From positions 248,001 through 312,000 of the forward strand of contig VLTN01000006.1 of the NCBI GenBank assembly GCA_008330645.1: a stretch of DNA of 64,000 nt, written 5' to 3'. Positions 32,922 to 42,765 of the stretch are shown piece by piece. The translations under genes were made by a program, and so were the position numbers. The DNA comes from Cafeteria roenbergensis (lineage: Eukaryota; Sar; Bigyra; Bicosoecida; Cafeteriaceae). The notes beneath the pieces are model-generated. The model was not told the origin of the DNA. It was given only the letters and a program-made list of their open reading frames with translations, and ran no database searches. Every line of letters begins with the position of its first letter. The stretch's first letter is position 1.

Positions 32922-33293
32922 GCGCTCTCCGGAGCTCCGGCCACTCAAGCGCCCCGACTCCGGGGCCGAGACGCGCGCGCCGCAAACGGGCGCGCGCCAG
33001 CCCGACCAGCCCCTCCCCCCTCCCCCCGTCTGCAAATGAAGGAAGTTGGGCTCGGTCCGGAGCCGCTCGGCACGAGTGTGGGAGCAGAACCGGAATCGCT
33101 GCATTGGCTCTGCCACAGATTGCCAGTGCGTCATGCGCTCGAACGCAGGCGAGCGCCTAGCACTGGCGCTTGGCGGTCTTGCTCGCGGCAGGGGTGGTCT
33201 GCCAACACTGTTCGGCGGATTGTGGCGCTCCTCCGCCAGCAAGGGACAGACGGTGCCCCTCGTTGCGAAAGCCGCGTTGACCTGGTGGCAACG
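32922..33293. promoter_or_regulatory. Shared upstream region of the NEK-like (-) and TMEM135-like (+) genes
   Basis: 372 bases between divergent start codons. No defined motif is visible; promoter function is inferred from position. Confidence 0.4.
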
Positions 33294-35132
33294 ATGCCAG
33301 GCCGCCGGTCCGTGCTGCGAGCCCTGCGGTTCGCCGTGGCCGGGTTCGCCACGAACGGGCTCTTTGTCTACAACGTCGCGTCCGGAACTGCGCTGTTGCT
33401 GCACCTGCTGAAGATCGTGCGCCGCCGTGGCGGCTCGATTGGCCTGAACGACTTGGTCGGGGAGGGCAGCTTGCGGTTCCGAGTGCCAGCCGCCCGAGCT
33501 GCGCTCTTCGTTGCGGCATTCACGCTTTTGTACCGTCTAGGACTAGAAGCGGGGCGCAGGCGGGTCCGCGACGCCGGCGCTGCGGGTGGCCAGGGAGGCG
33601 CTAGTCTGGGTGTCGAGCCTGGCGCGGAAAGCGACTCGGACACGGACACCGACGTTGGCAGCACGTCCACAGCCCGCCGCGCGGGCATTGCCCCGTCTGC
33701 ACAGGGCGGGCACGGGTCGACCTCGTCGATGGGGGCGCTGTCGTCGGCGGCCGACGACAGCGCCCCCAGGCCTGCGCCTGCAAGATCCACGACGACAATT
33801 CTGCCGCTGGCCGTCGCGCTGTCGTCGGCTGGGGCGGCGGCGGTGGCGTCCCTGGCGCTCTCGCGCTCCACGCGCTCCTCGCTGGCGCTCTACTCCTTCA
33901 CGCGCGCGCTGCACGTGCTCTGGCGGGCCGGCCGCGAGCGGGGACTGCTGGCAGCAGCGGTCCCGTCGCCGCTGGCGGAGGCGGCGTGGCAGCAGCTGGC
34001 CATGGCACTGTGCGGCGGCTTCGTCATGTATGCGTACGTGATGCGGCCCGAGGCGCTGGACCCGTCGCTGCGCCGCTTCATGGTGAAGACGGCCCCGATC
34101 GACCCGGTGGCGCTCCGGGCCACGGCGGCGGTTGCCAGGGCAGACCCGGTGGACGCGGAGGAGGTTGGCCGGTTCGTGGCTGCCGTCAATCCGGACTGGA
34201 GGCGCCACTGGGGGGCGGGCGCCGCCTCGCCGAGTGGGTGGCCGGCCGACATGGGTCCCCCCGGGGAAGCAGGCATGTCGTGGGGGCGGTGGCTGCAGCA
34301 GCTGCGGGAGCAAGCGTGGGGCGCGATGAACCCCTTCACCGTCTCCCGCCCGGGGAAGCTGGCAGAGCTGCGCCGCTGGCTCGGCGCGCGGACGGCGCCA
34401 GGCGTGAGCGCGACCGCTCGGGGCGGGGCGCCGTACTTGTCCTCGCGCCACGGGGTTGAGGCGGCGGCGGCGACGACGGTGGCGGGCGCCATCGACGCGT
34501 GGGGCTCCCCCGCGCAGCTGGCCACGGCGGGAGGCGCGTCGGTCGGCGACAACCCGTCGCTGCTGCTCCGGCCGCAGCAGCCCGTGGCGCTTCTGCACTG
34601 GCTCGAGACGTTTTCGTCGTCCGTTCGGTCGACGTTCCCGCTGTACGTGGCCCTGGGGGCGGTCCCGTCGGCTGCGTTCAATCCTCGCGCGCTCGTGCAG
34701 CGCCCGCTCGGCTGGGCGTGGGGCGTTCTGGCAACCGCCGCGCGGTCGGCCGGGTTCATCTCGTGCTTTGTCACAGTGTACATGGCGTCTGTTGACATCT
34801 ACAACCGCTACCTCTCGCCGCGCCTGCCAAAGGGCCCAGCCCGCTCGCCTCGGGCTCTCTACTTCATCGCGGGAATGATCGCCTGTGCGACCACGGTGCT
34901 GGAGCGGCCGTCTCGACGTGGGGAGCTCCTCCTGTACTGCTTCGCGCGTGCCCTCGAGATTTTGGCGGCCATTCTCGCCGCCCGCGGGTGGAAGGGCGTG
35001 CGGGGTTGGGACAGTGCGCTGCTTGCAGCGTCCGTCGCCGTGCTGGTGTACGCACACCGTTTCGAGCGCAAGCTGCTGACGTCGCTCCCCCGGACGGTGC
35101 TTGACTCCCTGCTGGGTGTGCCGGCCTCGTGA
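33294..35132 (+). CDS. TMEM135: TMEM135-like membrane protein, 612 aa
   Basis: Single exon. It resembles the TMEM135 family, linked to peroxisomes, mitochondria and lipid handling. Visible features: an N-terminal helix pair (FAVAGFATNGLFVYNVASG and AALFVAAFTLLYRLGLEAG), a central pair (AVALSSAGAAAVASLALS and LALYSFTRALHVLWRAG), and a C-terminal repeat of the same pattern (FIAGMIACATTVLERPSRRG, ELLLYCFARALEILAAIL). The repeated G...ERxSRR...ELxLYxxxRAL motif is characteristic, and the two halves look like an internal duplication. An acidic insert (SDSDTDTDVG) and a long Ala/Gly-rich loop lie between them. There is no clear signal peptide. Divergent from the NEK-like kinase. Confidence 0.82.
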   Translation: MPGRRSVLRALRFAVAGFATNGLFVYNVASGTALLLHLLKIVRRRGGSIGLNDLVGEGSLRFRVPAARAALFVAAFTLLYRLGLEAGRRRVRDAGAAGGQGGASLGVEPGAESDSDTDTDVGSTSTARRAGIAPSAQGGHGSTSSMGALSSAADDSAPRPAPARSTTTILPLAVALSSAGAAAVASLALSRSTRSSLALYSFTRALHVLWRAGRERGLLAAAVPSPLAEAAWQQLAMALCGGFVMYAYVMRPEALDPSLRRFMVKTAPIDPVALRATAAVARADPVDAEEVGRFVAAVNPDWRRHWGAGAASPSGWPADMGPPGEAGMSWGRWLQQLREQAWGAMNPFTVSRPGKLAELRRWLGARTAPGVSATARGGAPYLSSRHGVEAAAATTVAGAIDAWGSPAQLATAGGASVGDNPSLLLRPQQPVALLHWLETFSSSVRSTFPLYVALGAVPSAAFNPRALVQRPLGWAWGVLATAARSAGFISCFVTVYMASVDIYNRYLSPRLPKGPARSPRALYFIAGMIACATTVLERPSRRGELLLYCFARALEILAAILAARGWKGVRGWDSALLAASVAVLVYAHRFERKLLTSLPRTVLDSLLGVPAS

Positions 35133-35594
35133 TGCTGATGCGGGCATGCCATTGTGTGTTCGTGAGCGGGTGGGCGTGCTGGCGGCGATGGGTGCTCGTC
35201 CCAATAATTGCCCGTGCGTCTCCCAAGCAACTTGGCACCGGTGCTGCCCGGTGGGCCAGCAGCTGCCCCGCTCGAAACGCGCGCACGCAGTGCCCGCCCA
35301 ATTGGGCAATGGCACCAACCCAACGCAAAGCACGTGGGAGGCGCCCGGCTCGTGGGGGGATTGGCAAGCCGGAAAGCTCAACTCTGCTTCCCCAATCCCG
35401 GTGCGAAATACTTGGCGGCAGGCACACATTCACACCCTGCGTGGCGCGGCGGCCACAGGTCGGGCCGCCGAAGGCCCACCGCCCCGCTCCCCTGCTGCTC
35501 TTGCGAAGCACGGGCGCGAGCGCTCGGGGCGGCGACCTGCCTGGCTGCTGGTCCAGTCAGCGGCAAGCCAGCAGGCGCCCCTGCCTTCAAGGCG
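35133..35594. other. Intergenic, TMEM135-like to PX-PH kinase
   Basis: 462 bases with no convincing coding frame; presumably 3' UTR plus promoter of the downstream kinase. Confidence 0.5.
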
Positions 35595-38500
35595 ATGGCC
35601 GCCGCCGTCGGCGCGGACGCCGCCGCCGCCGCCGTCGCCGCCGCCCCTGCCGCGGACGAGGCGGCCATTATCGGGACGGAGGTCGGCAACAACTCGACCC
35701 GCGTGTTTACGCGCTACGTCGTGCGAGTGACTCTCGGGCCCGAGACGCTTCAGGCGAGCAGGCGGTACAACGAGTGAGGCACCGGCCGCGCGATCGGGCC
35801 TGGCCAGCCGCCTCGCGCCGGGGCGCCTCAAGGGGCGACGGCAGGGCGCGCATGCGGGGGCGATGCGCTTCCCTGCCCGTGGGCTGACTCTCGTGCCCTG
35901 GCCTCGGTTCCGTGCGTGCCACGCAGTTTCCGTCAACTCGACGGCGCAGTGCGCGCTCTTTCGGCGGGCAAGCGCCCAGGCAAGCAGGGGCTCCCCCACC
36001 TCACGGGAAGGACGTGGGGCAAGGGCACGCAAGAGCGCGTGGTGGCAAAGCGCCGGCCCAAGCTTGAAGCGTACCTGAAGGAGGTCGTGAGCCTCGCAGC
36101 GAGCTTCCCTGCCATTCGGCGACTCGTGGTGCAGTTCATGACGGACGGCATGTCGCCCGGCTCGGGTAGGCCCAGCAGTGAGCACAGCCTGTCTTCCAGC
36201 GCGGGGGATGCCGGCCGGCGCGGTCGGCTGTCGTCGATGAGCAGCTCCTGCTACATGTGCGGGCGCCCTCTGGCCCCCGACCTCGCCCCGCCGGCCGGCG
36301 AGAGCGCTTCTGGCGAGCTGCACCTCTTCTGCTCGGCCACTTGCGAGGCCTACTTCGACCGCGCCCGCGCCCTCGGCATGGAGGTGGACAGGACCGCTCA
36401 GTCGGCCGTGCTGGCCCCGGCCCGCACCAGCGCCGCCTCCGACCCAGACGCAGGGCGCGCTGCTCCCGCCGCGATCAGCAGCCCACGGTCGGCGGCCGGC
36501 AGCGCCGAGGCCGTGGTTGTGTCCCGCCCGAGCCTGGACCCGTCGGCGGAGAGCTCCCGCCAGCTGCTGCTGCGGGCCGCCGGCGCCACCCGAGGCGACG
36601 GCGGGCCAGGGCCCTTGGGGGCACCAGGGGCGACGCCCGGGCAGGTGGCCGTGTTCCGCGACTCGAGCGCGGCGGCCCCTGGCCAGGCCGCCGAGGGCGC
36701 AGACCCCGCCGAGGCGGTGACGCAGCCGGTGCTGCTGGGAAGCACGCAGGCGCCGGAGGAGGAGGCGGCCAGGTCCGCCGTGGTGGGCGCGAGCGGAAGC
36801 CGTCGCGGCCACCACGCTGCAGCCCCGTCCGGGTTTGGGGTTGCTGGCGACGACAGCCCCGCGCCCCCGCTGCGGGAGACGCGTCGGCGGACGATGCTCG
36901 CCTCGCTGGGCGACAGCCTGCGGCGCATGAGCACGACTGCGGAGTCCTCTGCCCAGCAGAGCAACGAGGCCGTCGTGAAGCGGGGGGGGCACTTGTGGAA
37001 GCGCGGCGGGTTCCGGGGGGGGCGCCAGAACTGGAAGCGCCGGTTCTTCTGTCTCATGGACAGGGCGCTACACTACTATCAGGAGACCACGCCCACGCTG
37101 CTGGGGGTCATGCCGCTCGTGGGGAGCGCGACTCCCGGGCCCGCGGCGCTGGGCGGAGGCTCCGCCTTCTTCGCGACCGTGAAGCTGCTGACCGAAGCCG
37201 AGGCGCGCCAGGCGGGGGCGCCGGCGCGCGCGTCCAAGGACGGCCGCTGGGCCTTTTCGGTCTCCACCCCGCAGCGCGTGCTGCTGCTCTGCGCGGAGAA
37301 CGCCGCTGACCGGCAGAGCTGGGCGGACGCCGTGACGGCCCTGGTGGCCAAGCACAGGGCCACGCACGTGAGCCGGCACAGCATGGGGCCGTGGCTGGCG
37401 CGGCCGGCGCCAGTCAACCCAGCGGCGCCCCCGCCGTCCCCTTCCCCCTCCACGTCCGCTGCCGGGGGCGCCGCCCCGGCCGCTGACACGGCCCCCGCGT
37501 GGGGCATGCACAGCCCCAGCGGCTTCCGTCCCCACCCCGCCGCGCTGGCGCTGAGGCAGGCCGAGGCCGCGCTCGGGATCGGCGACGGCCGCCCCGGCGG
37601 CTCCCCCTTCCCGCGCTCGCCGTCCCTGTACGTGGGCAGCCCCTCCAGCATCGTGTCGGGGGGGGGCCGCGGGCGCGACGCGCAGCCGCCCGGCAGGCTG
37701 CGCCGCCCCCGCACCACCCTCATGGACGTGGTGGCCCAGCGGGAGGCCGGCGCCGACGCAGCGGGGTCGGTGGGCGAAGCCGGGGTCGGCGTCGCAGGGC
37801 TCGGCTCGCCACTGGCGGACGCATCGTCCGGGGCCAGCGCAAGGGGCTCGCTCGCCAGGCCAGCGGACGGCTCAGCTGCGGCGCAGCCCGCCACGGCTTC
37901 CTCCGGCGAGCGCTCCGCCCGCGGCTCGGCGCAGGGCCGGCACCGCCCCTCGGGCACGTTGCCTCTGCTCCCCACCCCTCAGCCAGACTTCGCGGAAGCG
38001 CAGACGGCGGAAGGGGCGGCGCGCCGGCCCTCGCTCACAGCGGGCGGCCTGTCGCCCATCGCTGCCGAGGACGGCCGCAGCAAGCCGCGAAACCGCCTGC
38101 GCGCCCAAAGTAACGCATACGCGTCCACGTCGCGGTCCCCGCCCCCGCCTCCCGACCGCCGGAAGCGGTCAGCCTCGTCCGTCTCCACGCCCAGGGCGGG
38201 GTCCGGCGCGACCCCGCCGCCCCCGCCCCCGCGCGGACACGCGACGCAGAGCCCCCGCGAGACGGAGCCTCTCGCGCCGCCCACGCTGGCGGACCCGGTC
38301 CCGCTCACGCCCAACACCCCGCAGACGTCCGTGGCTGGCTCCCAGCCGCGGCACAGCGTGGCCAGCGCGCGCGGCATGCTGGGCGAGGAGTGGATGCCGC
38401 AGCTCTCGGGCGGGACGTGGGAGGTCGCGGAGGACGAGATTGAGGTGACGGAGCGCATCGGCGAGGGCGCGTTCGGGGACGTGTACCGGGGCCGCCTCTG

Positions 38501-41500
38501 GGGCACGGACGTGGCGGTAAAGCTGGTGCGCAAGGGCGTGGCAGAGCTGGGCAGCGAGGCGCTGGAGGCGCTTCGCGCAGAGGTGACGGTGCTGTCGCAG
38601 CTGCGGCACCCCAACGTGGTGCTGTACCTGGGGGCGGGAACGCGCCCGCCCTCCGTCTTCATCGTGACCGAGTGGTGCGAGCGCGGGGACCTGAACTGCC
38701 TGCTGTACGACACCGCGGCGCCGCTGTCGGTGGCGGCGCGAGTGCGGCTCGCCCTCCACGCCGCGCAGGGCCTGACCTACCTGCACTCGCAGCGGCGCGG
38801 CATCGTGCACCGGGACCTCAAGAGCCACAACCTGCTGCTCACGCGGCACTACATTCTCAAGGTGGCCGACTTTGGCCTCACAGTGTTCCAGGGGGAGCTG
38901 GCCAAGGTGGCTGCCCCCGAAGACGCCGCCACGGAGGAGGACGCGGCGGCCCCAGGGGGCGGCCCCGCCGACGGCGCGGTGGGGACCCCGCAGTGGATGG
39001 CGCCGGAGGTCCTGGAGGGACACCGCTACGACGAGAAGGTCGACGTCTACTCGTTCGGCGTGGTGCTGGCAGAGCTGTGCTCGCGCGTGGAGCCGTACAG
39101 CGACCGGTTCAAGCGGTGGGACTTCGTCGAGGCGGTCTTGGAGGAGGGCGCGGCGCCCACCATGCCGCTGTGGGCGGACGCGCCACCCCCCGTGGATGAC
39201 GTCATCGCGGCCGAGGCGCAGCTTACAACGCTTGAGGCGCGGACGAAGCCCCCCCAGGCGGCGGCGGCCCAGCCGCAGGCGGCGAGGCAGCGGTCGCACT
39301 CGAACGCGTCGGGGCACAGCGACGCGCACTCGACCTCCAGCAGGCGGCGGCAGGCAGCGCCCCTGGGTGCCAGCGCGCCCACCACGGACGGCTCCGGGCC
39401 CGGCAGCCTGGGCGGGGGGGGCGCCTCCGTTGGCTCCCCCGCGCACAGCTTCAAGGCCTCCTCCAGGGGAAGCTTCTCCCACCTATCGCTGCCCCAGCTC
39501 TCGCGGGCGCTGCAGGACGCCGCGGGCCTGAGAGACGACGACTTCCAGACCCGGACGACGGAGCCCCTCGTCGCGCCCGCGGGGGCGGCCTCTCCGCCCC
39601 CCATCCTCCCCGCCATGTTCCGCCGTCTGCCGCTGTGGTGGACCAGCGACGCGGCCTTTTGCGCCGCGCTCGCCGGCGCGGCCGACCCCTCCACGTGCCT
39701 GGTCCCGGGACCGTCCGCCGCCGGGGGGGTCGGCTCCACGGTCGCCTTTGCGCTCGCGGCGCTCCCGGAGCCCGGGCGGGCGACGCGCGACCTGGCCATG
39801 GGCGACGCTCCCCTGGTTGCAGCTCTGCGCCAAGCGCGCTCGGGCCTGCTGGCGGTGCCCGAGGGGGAGCGGTTTCCCTCCCGCGTCAAGCCCGCGGAGT
39901 CTTTGTCCGCCGAGTGGCGGTCCCTCCCGGGGCGCGCAGAGGAGTGGCGGTGCATGCACGGCGACTGCACAGGGGTGCTCCAGCTCCTGGCCACGGCCTG
40001 CCTCAGCCGCGACCCCGACAAGCGGCCCAGCTTCGACGAGATCGCCGACCTGCTGGGGGCGCTGCTCGCCTCGCAGCAGGGCAGGATGTTCCTGGAGCTC
40101 GAGGTGCCGCGGTTTCGCGAGGAGCTTGCGTATGGCAGCCGCCAGGTGCAGCTGCGCGCGGCGGCGGAGATCTCGCACGTGGCCTCTCACGCGCTGCTCG
40201 CAGCCAGCCGCGCTCTCTGCCCGGCAGGCTCGGCGGACGCCGCGGGGCTGTGGTTCCCGGGGCTCGACTGCGACGTGGCCGTGCACTACGAGAGGCAGGC
40301 GCTGGAGGAGCCGGCCGACCGCGAGGCCGCGCTTCGGCCGGGCGCGAGCGCGGCCACTGCCAGGGTGCCTGACGCCCTGTGGGCCTGCGCCGACCTGCCC
40401 TTCGCGTTTGCGAGCACGCTGGGCGCGGCAGCCGTCGCCTCCGCCGGCCCCGCTGCCGCTTTCGCTGCGGAGCCCCGGTGCCCCGTGTCGGCCTGCGACA
40501 CTCCCGCCCTGAGGCAGGGGGCGCCCGAGCTGGTGGCCGCGCTCGCTGGCTGCATGCGCGCCCACGGCGCGATGCTGCGCCTGCATGCTGGCCTGCCGCT
40601 GGAGGCAGACGCCACGCCTGCAGTGCTCGCCCAGCTCGAGGAGCTGGCGGCTGCCGGGGTGTTCGGCCTGCCCGCCGGGGCGGCGCCCCTCGCTCGCAGG
40701 CGCACCGTGTCGGGCACCACGAGCCCGCCCGCGGAGCCGAAGCAGCACAGGGCCGGACCGAAGTCCTCCGCGGCGCAGGGACAGCCCCGCCCCGCCGGGG
40801 CGGTCCTCGTGCCCGTGTCGCGCCGGGCCCGCGACGCCGCGGCCGCCCAAGCCGCGGCCGCCCAAGCCGCGGCAGAGCTGCCGCCCAAGCGCGACGACGG
40901 GCCTGCCGACCCGACGCCGAGCAAGGCCAAGCCCGTCCGTCGCGCCCGGCGCGGCAAGGCCCGAGGCCCCGTGGGGCCAACCGCGGCCGAGAGCCAAGAG
41001 CTGCTCACGCGCTGCGTGGAGGCGCTGGCCGTGCTGCTCCGGGCCTCCGTGGCCACCCCGCGCCCCGAGCCGGAGGAGCCCCTCAGCCCCGCGCAGGCCG
41101 CGGCGGAGGCGGAGTTGGCGCGACTGAGGGAGGTGTCCGACTCGGTCGGACTCCTGTGGCTGCGCGTGCGGGACTGCCTCCTGCCAAGCCTGGGCAGGCT
41201 CGCGCACTCGCTGTCGCTGCTGGCGGTGTGTCCCGGCAGCAAGCACGGCGAGGGCCCCCTCCCCTCAGAGCTGTGGCCGAGGGACGCGGCAGCGGCTGCG
41301 GCGCTGCTGGTGGCCTGCTGGTCGGCCTGCCCCGGCCAGCGAGCCCGCGGCCTCCTGGCCTTCACGATCAGCCACACGCTGGCGCACGCCGTTGCAGCGG
41401 CCGCCGAGGCCGACTCCACGCCTGCTCGCGCCGCGCTTCGCTGCCGCGCCCTCCTGGAGCTCAAGCTCGGAGATGCCTCCGCTGGCCTGCCCTCGGCAGA

Positions 41501-41552
41501 GCTTCGCGCCGCGTGCATCGCCGTGCTTGACCGGGTCATCATGTTTGAGTGA
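35595..41552 (+). CDS. PX - zinc motif - PH - TKL (Raf/MAPKKK-like) protein kinase, 1934 aa
   Basis: Two exons, 35595-35773 and 35927-41552 (GA/GTGAGG donor, CACGCAG acceptor). The joint RRYND-FRQLDGAVRAL completes a PX domain (about residues 25-115; TRVFTRYVVRVTL, RRYNDF, KRRPKLEAYL), a phosphoinositide binder. Next come a Cys pair motif (about 167-205; CYMCGRPLAP to FCSATCEAYF), a long Ala/Ser-rich stretch and a PH domain (about 410-538; GHLWKRGGFRGGRQNWKRRF to ADRQSWADAV). A TKL kinase domain starts near 890: IGEGAFGDVYRG, VAVKLVRK, IVHRDLKSHNLLL (HRD near 1018), VADFGLTVF, GTPQWMAPEVL. A ~230-residue insertion splits the C-lobe before DKRPSFDEIADLLGALL. The last ~480 residues are helical and low-complexity. 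All catalytic residues are present. A predicted lipid-recruited signalling kinase; partners are unknown. Confidence 0.9.
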
Positions 41553-41693
41553 GGCGGCGCCGCGTGGGCGAGGGGCGTCACGGTTTCATTTGCATTGGAA
41601 AGCGCGAGGCGAGCGACACTGGCGGCAGCGTGTTGCGCGCACTGCGCCGCGCCGCCTCACACGAACAGTTACAGCCTGGCTCATCGGGGCAGC

Positions 41694-42416
41694 TCAGAAC
41701 ATGCCCACACGGCGCATGATGTTGTGGCCGCGCATCGCGTGGAAGCCAACAGCACCGATGTGGACAGGGATCATGTACTCCAGCGCCTGGCCGGTCAGCT
41801 TGTGCACCTTGAAGGCCTGCTTGGCGATCGCGCCGTTGGGCTCAGCCGCGCCCGGGATCTTGTAGCCGAAGAACGGCAGGCCCTTGCCCCCGAAGTAGCC
41901 CATGGCGATGCCGGTGCCAGGAAGGATGATCATCATGGCGTACAGCACACCGTGCGAGAGCTTGCCGGCGAGCGCCTGCCATGCCGGGCCGGGAACGGAG
42001 CTCGGGGCCTTGGTCACGAGGCGGATAGCGACGCGGGGGACGATGGCGCCTGCCATGAGGAGCCCGCAAGACTTGTGAATGTTCATCAGCTGGCCCTTCC
42101 GCTCGCCCTTGACCTGCTGAGCAGCAAGAACAGTGCCGACGCAAGTCAGCAGGCCAGCCGCCATGATCCAGTGCAGGTAGCGGATCGCCGGCGCGTACCG
42201 CTCCTCCATCGCGGGGGGGACCTCGGCCTTGGGAGCGCTTGACGACATGCGCTTCTGCAGCGCCAGGCGAGAGCGGGCCACGGCCGGCGACGCGCGGGCA
42301 ACGGTGCCGCGAGACCCAGCGGTGCGGAATGCCCGCGCGCCCTGCGCGGTCATGAACGACCGGGACGGGCCCATGCTCGAGCGGGCGAGTGCAACGGCGA
42401 ATGCGGTGGCTTTCAT
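41694..42416 (-). CDS. Bacterial-type cytochrome b561 with organelle-targeting presequence, 240 aa
   Basis: Membrane b-type cytochrome, predicted electron carrier. The first ~60 residues are Arg/Ser/Ala-rich with no acidic residues (MKATAFAVALARSSMGPSRS), typical of mitochondrial import. The rest has four helices and the conserved His of the prokaryotic b561 family: RYLHWIMAAGLL, NIHKSCGLLMAG, GKLSHGVLYAMMIILPGTGI and KVHKLTGQALEYMIPVHIGA with GFHAMRGHNIMRR. GYFGGKGLPFFGYKIPG is also family-typical. Single exon; the ATG at 42414-42416 starts the presequence. Not the same family as animal CYB561. The best guess is inner mitochondrial membrane; the redox partner is unknown. It ends 141 bp after the TKL kinase gene on the opposite strand. 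Confidence 0.85.
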   Translation of the reverse strand: MKATAFAVALARSSMGPSRSFMTAQGARAFRTAGSRGTVARASPAVARSRLALQKRMSSSAPKAEVPPAMEERYAPAIRYLHWIMAAGLLTCVGTVLAAQQVKGERKGQLMNIHKSCGLLMAGAIVPRVAIRLVTKAPSSVPGPAWQALAGKLSHGVLYAMMIILPGTGIAMGYFGGKGLPFFGYKIPGAAEPNGAIAKQAFKVHKLTGQALEYMIPVHIGAVGFHAMRGHNIMRRVGMF

Positions 42417-42691
42417 GCTTGCGAACAGCCTCAAGTCGGGTGTGAAGAAGCCGGCCAGCTGGGCAGCAGCGGCCCCGTGTTCGGCGCGACGATCGACCAA
42501 TCGCCTGCGACCTTGGGCAGCGCGCTGCAACTCGCGCGCGAACCTGCACCACAAGCGGATTCCGCCGGCCCCAATGCCGGAAAGCAGCCCGAGACAACGC
42601 CCGGGCCCGTCTCGGGCAAGACCATTGCGGATCGCTGGACGCTCGATACCGAGAACGGAATGCGAGCGGACGCGCAAGCGAGGCAAAAAGT

Positions 42692-42765
42692 CATCTGACG
42701 CAGGACTCGAACCTGCAACCTCCCGATCCGTAGTCGGACGCGCTATCCAATTGCGCCAGCCAGAC
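42692..42765 (-). tRNA. tRNA-Arg (anticodon ACG)
   Basis: Folds as a complete cloverleaf on the minus strand: acceptor GTCTGGC with GTCAGAT (two G-U pairs), D-arm GCGC/GCGC, anticodon stem TCCGA/TCGGG with loop CTACGGA (anticodon ACG, read as inosine-CG), T-arm GCAGG-TTCGAGT-CCTGC. No intron. A TTTTT run (plus-strand AAAAA at 42685-42689) directly follows as a Pol III terminator. Confidence 0.95.
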
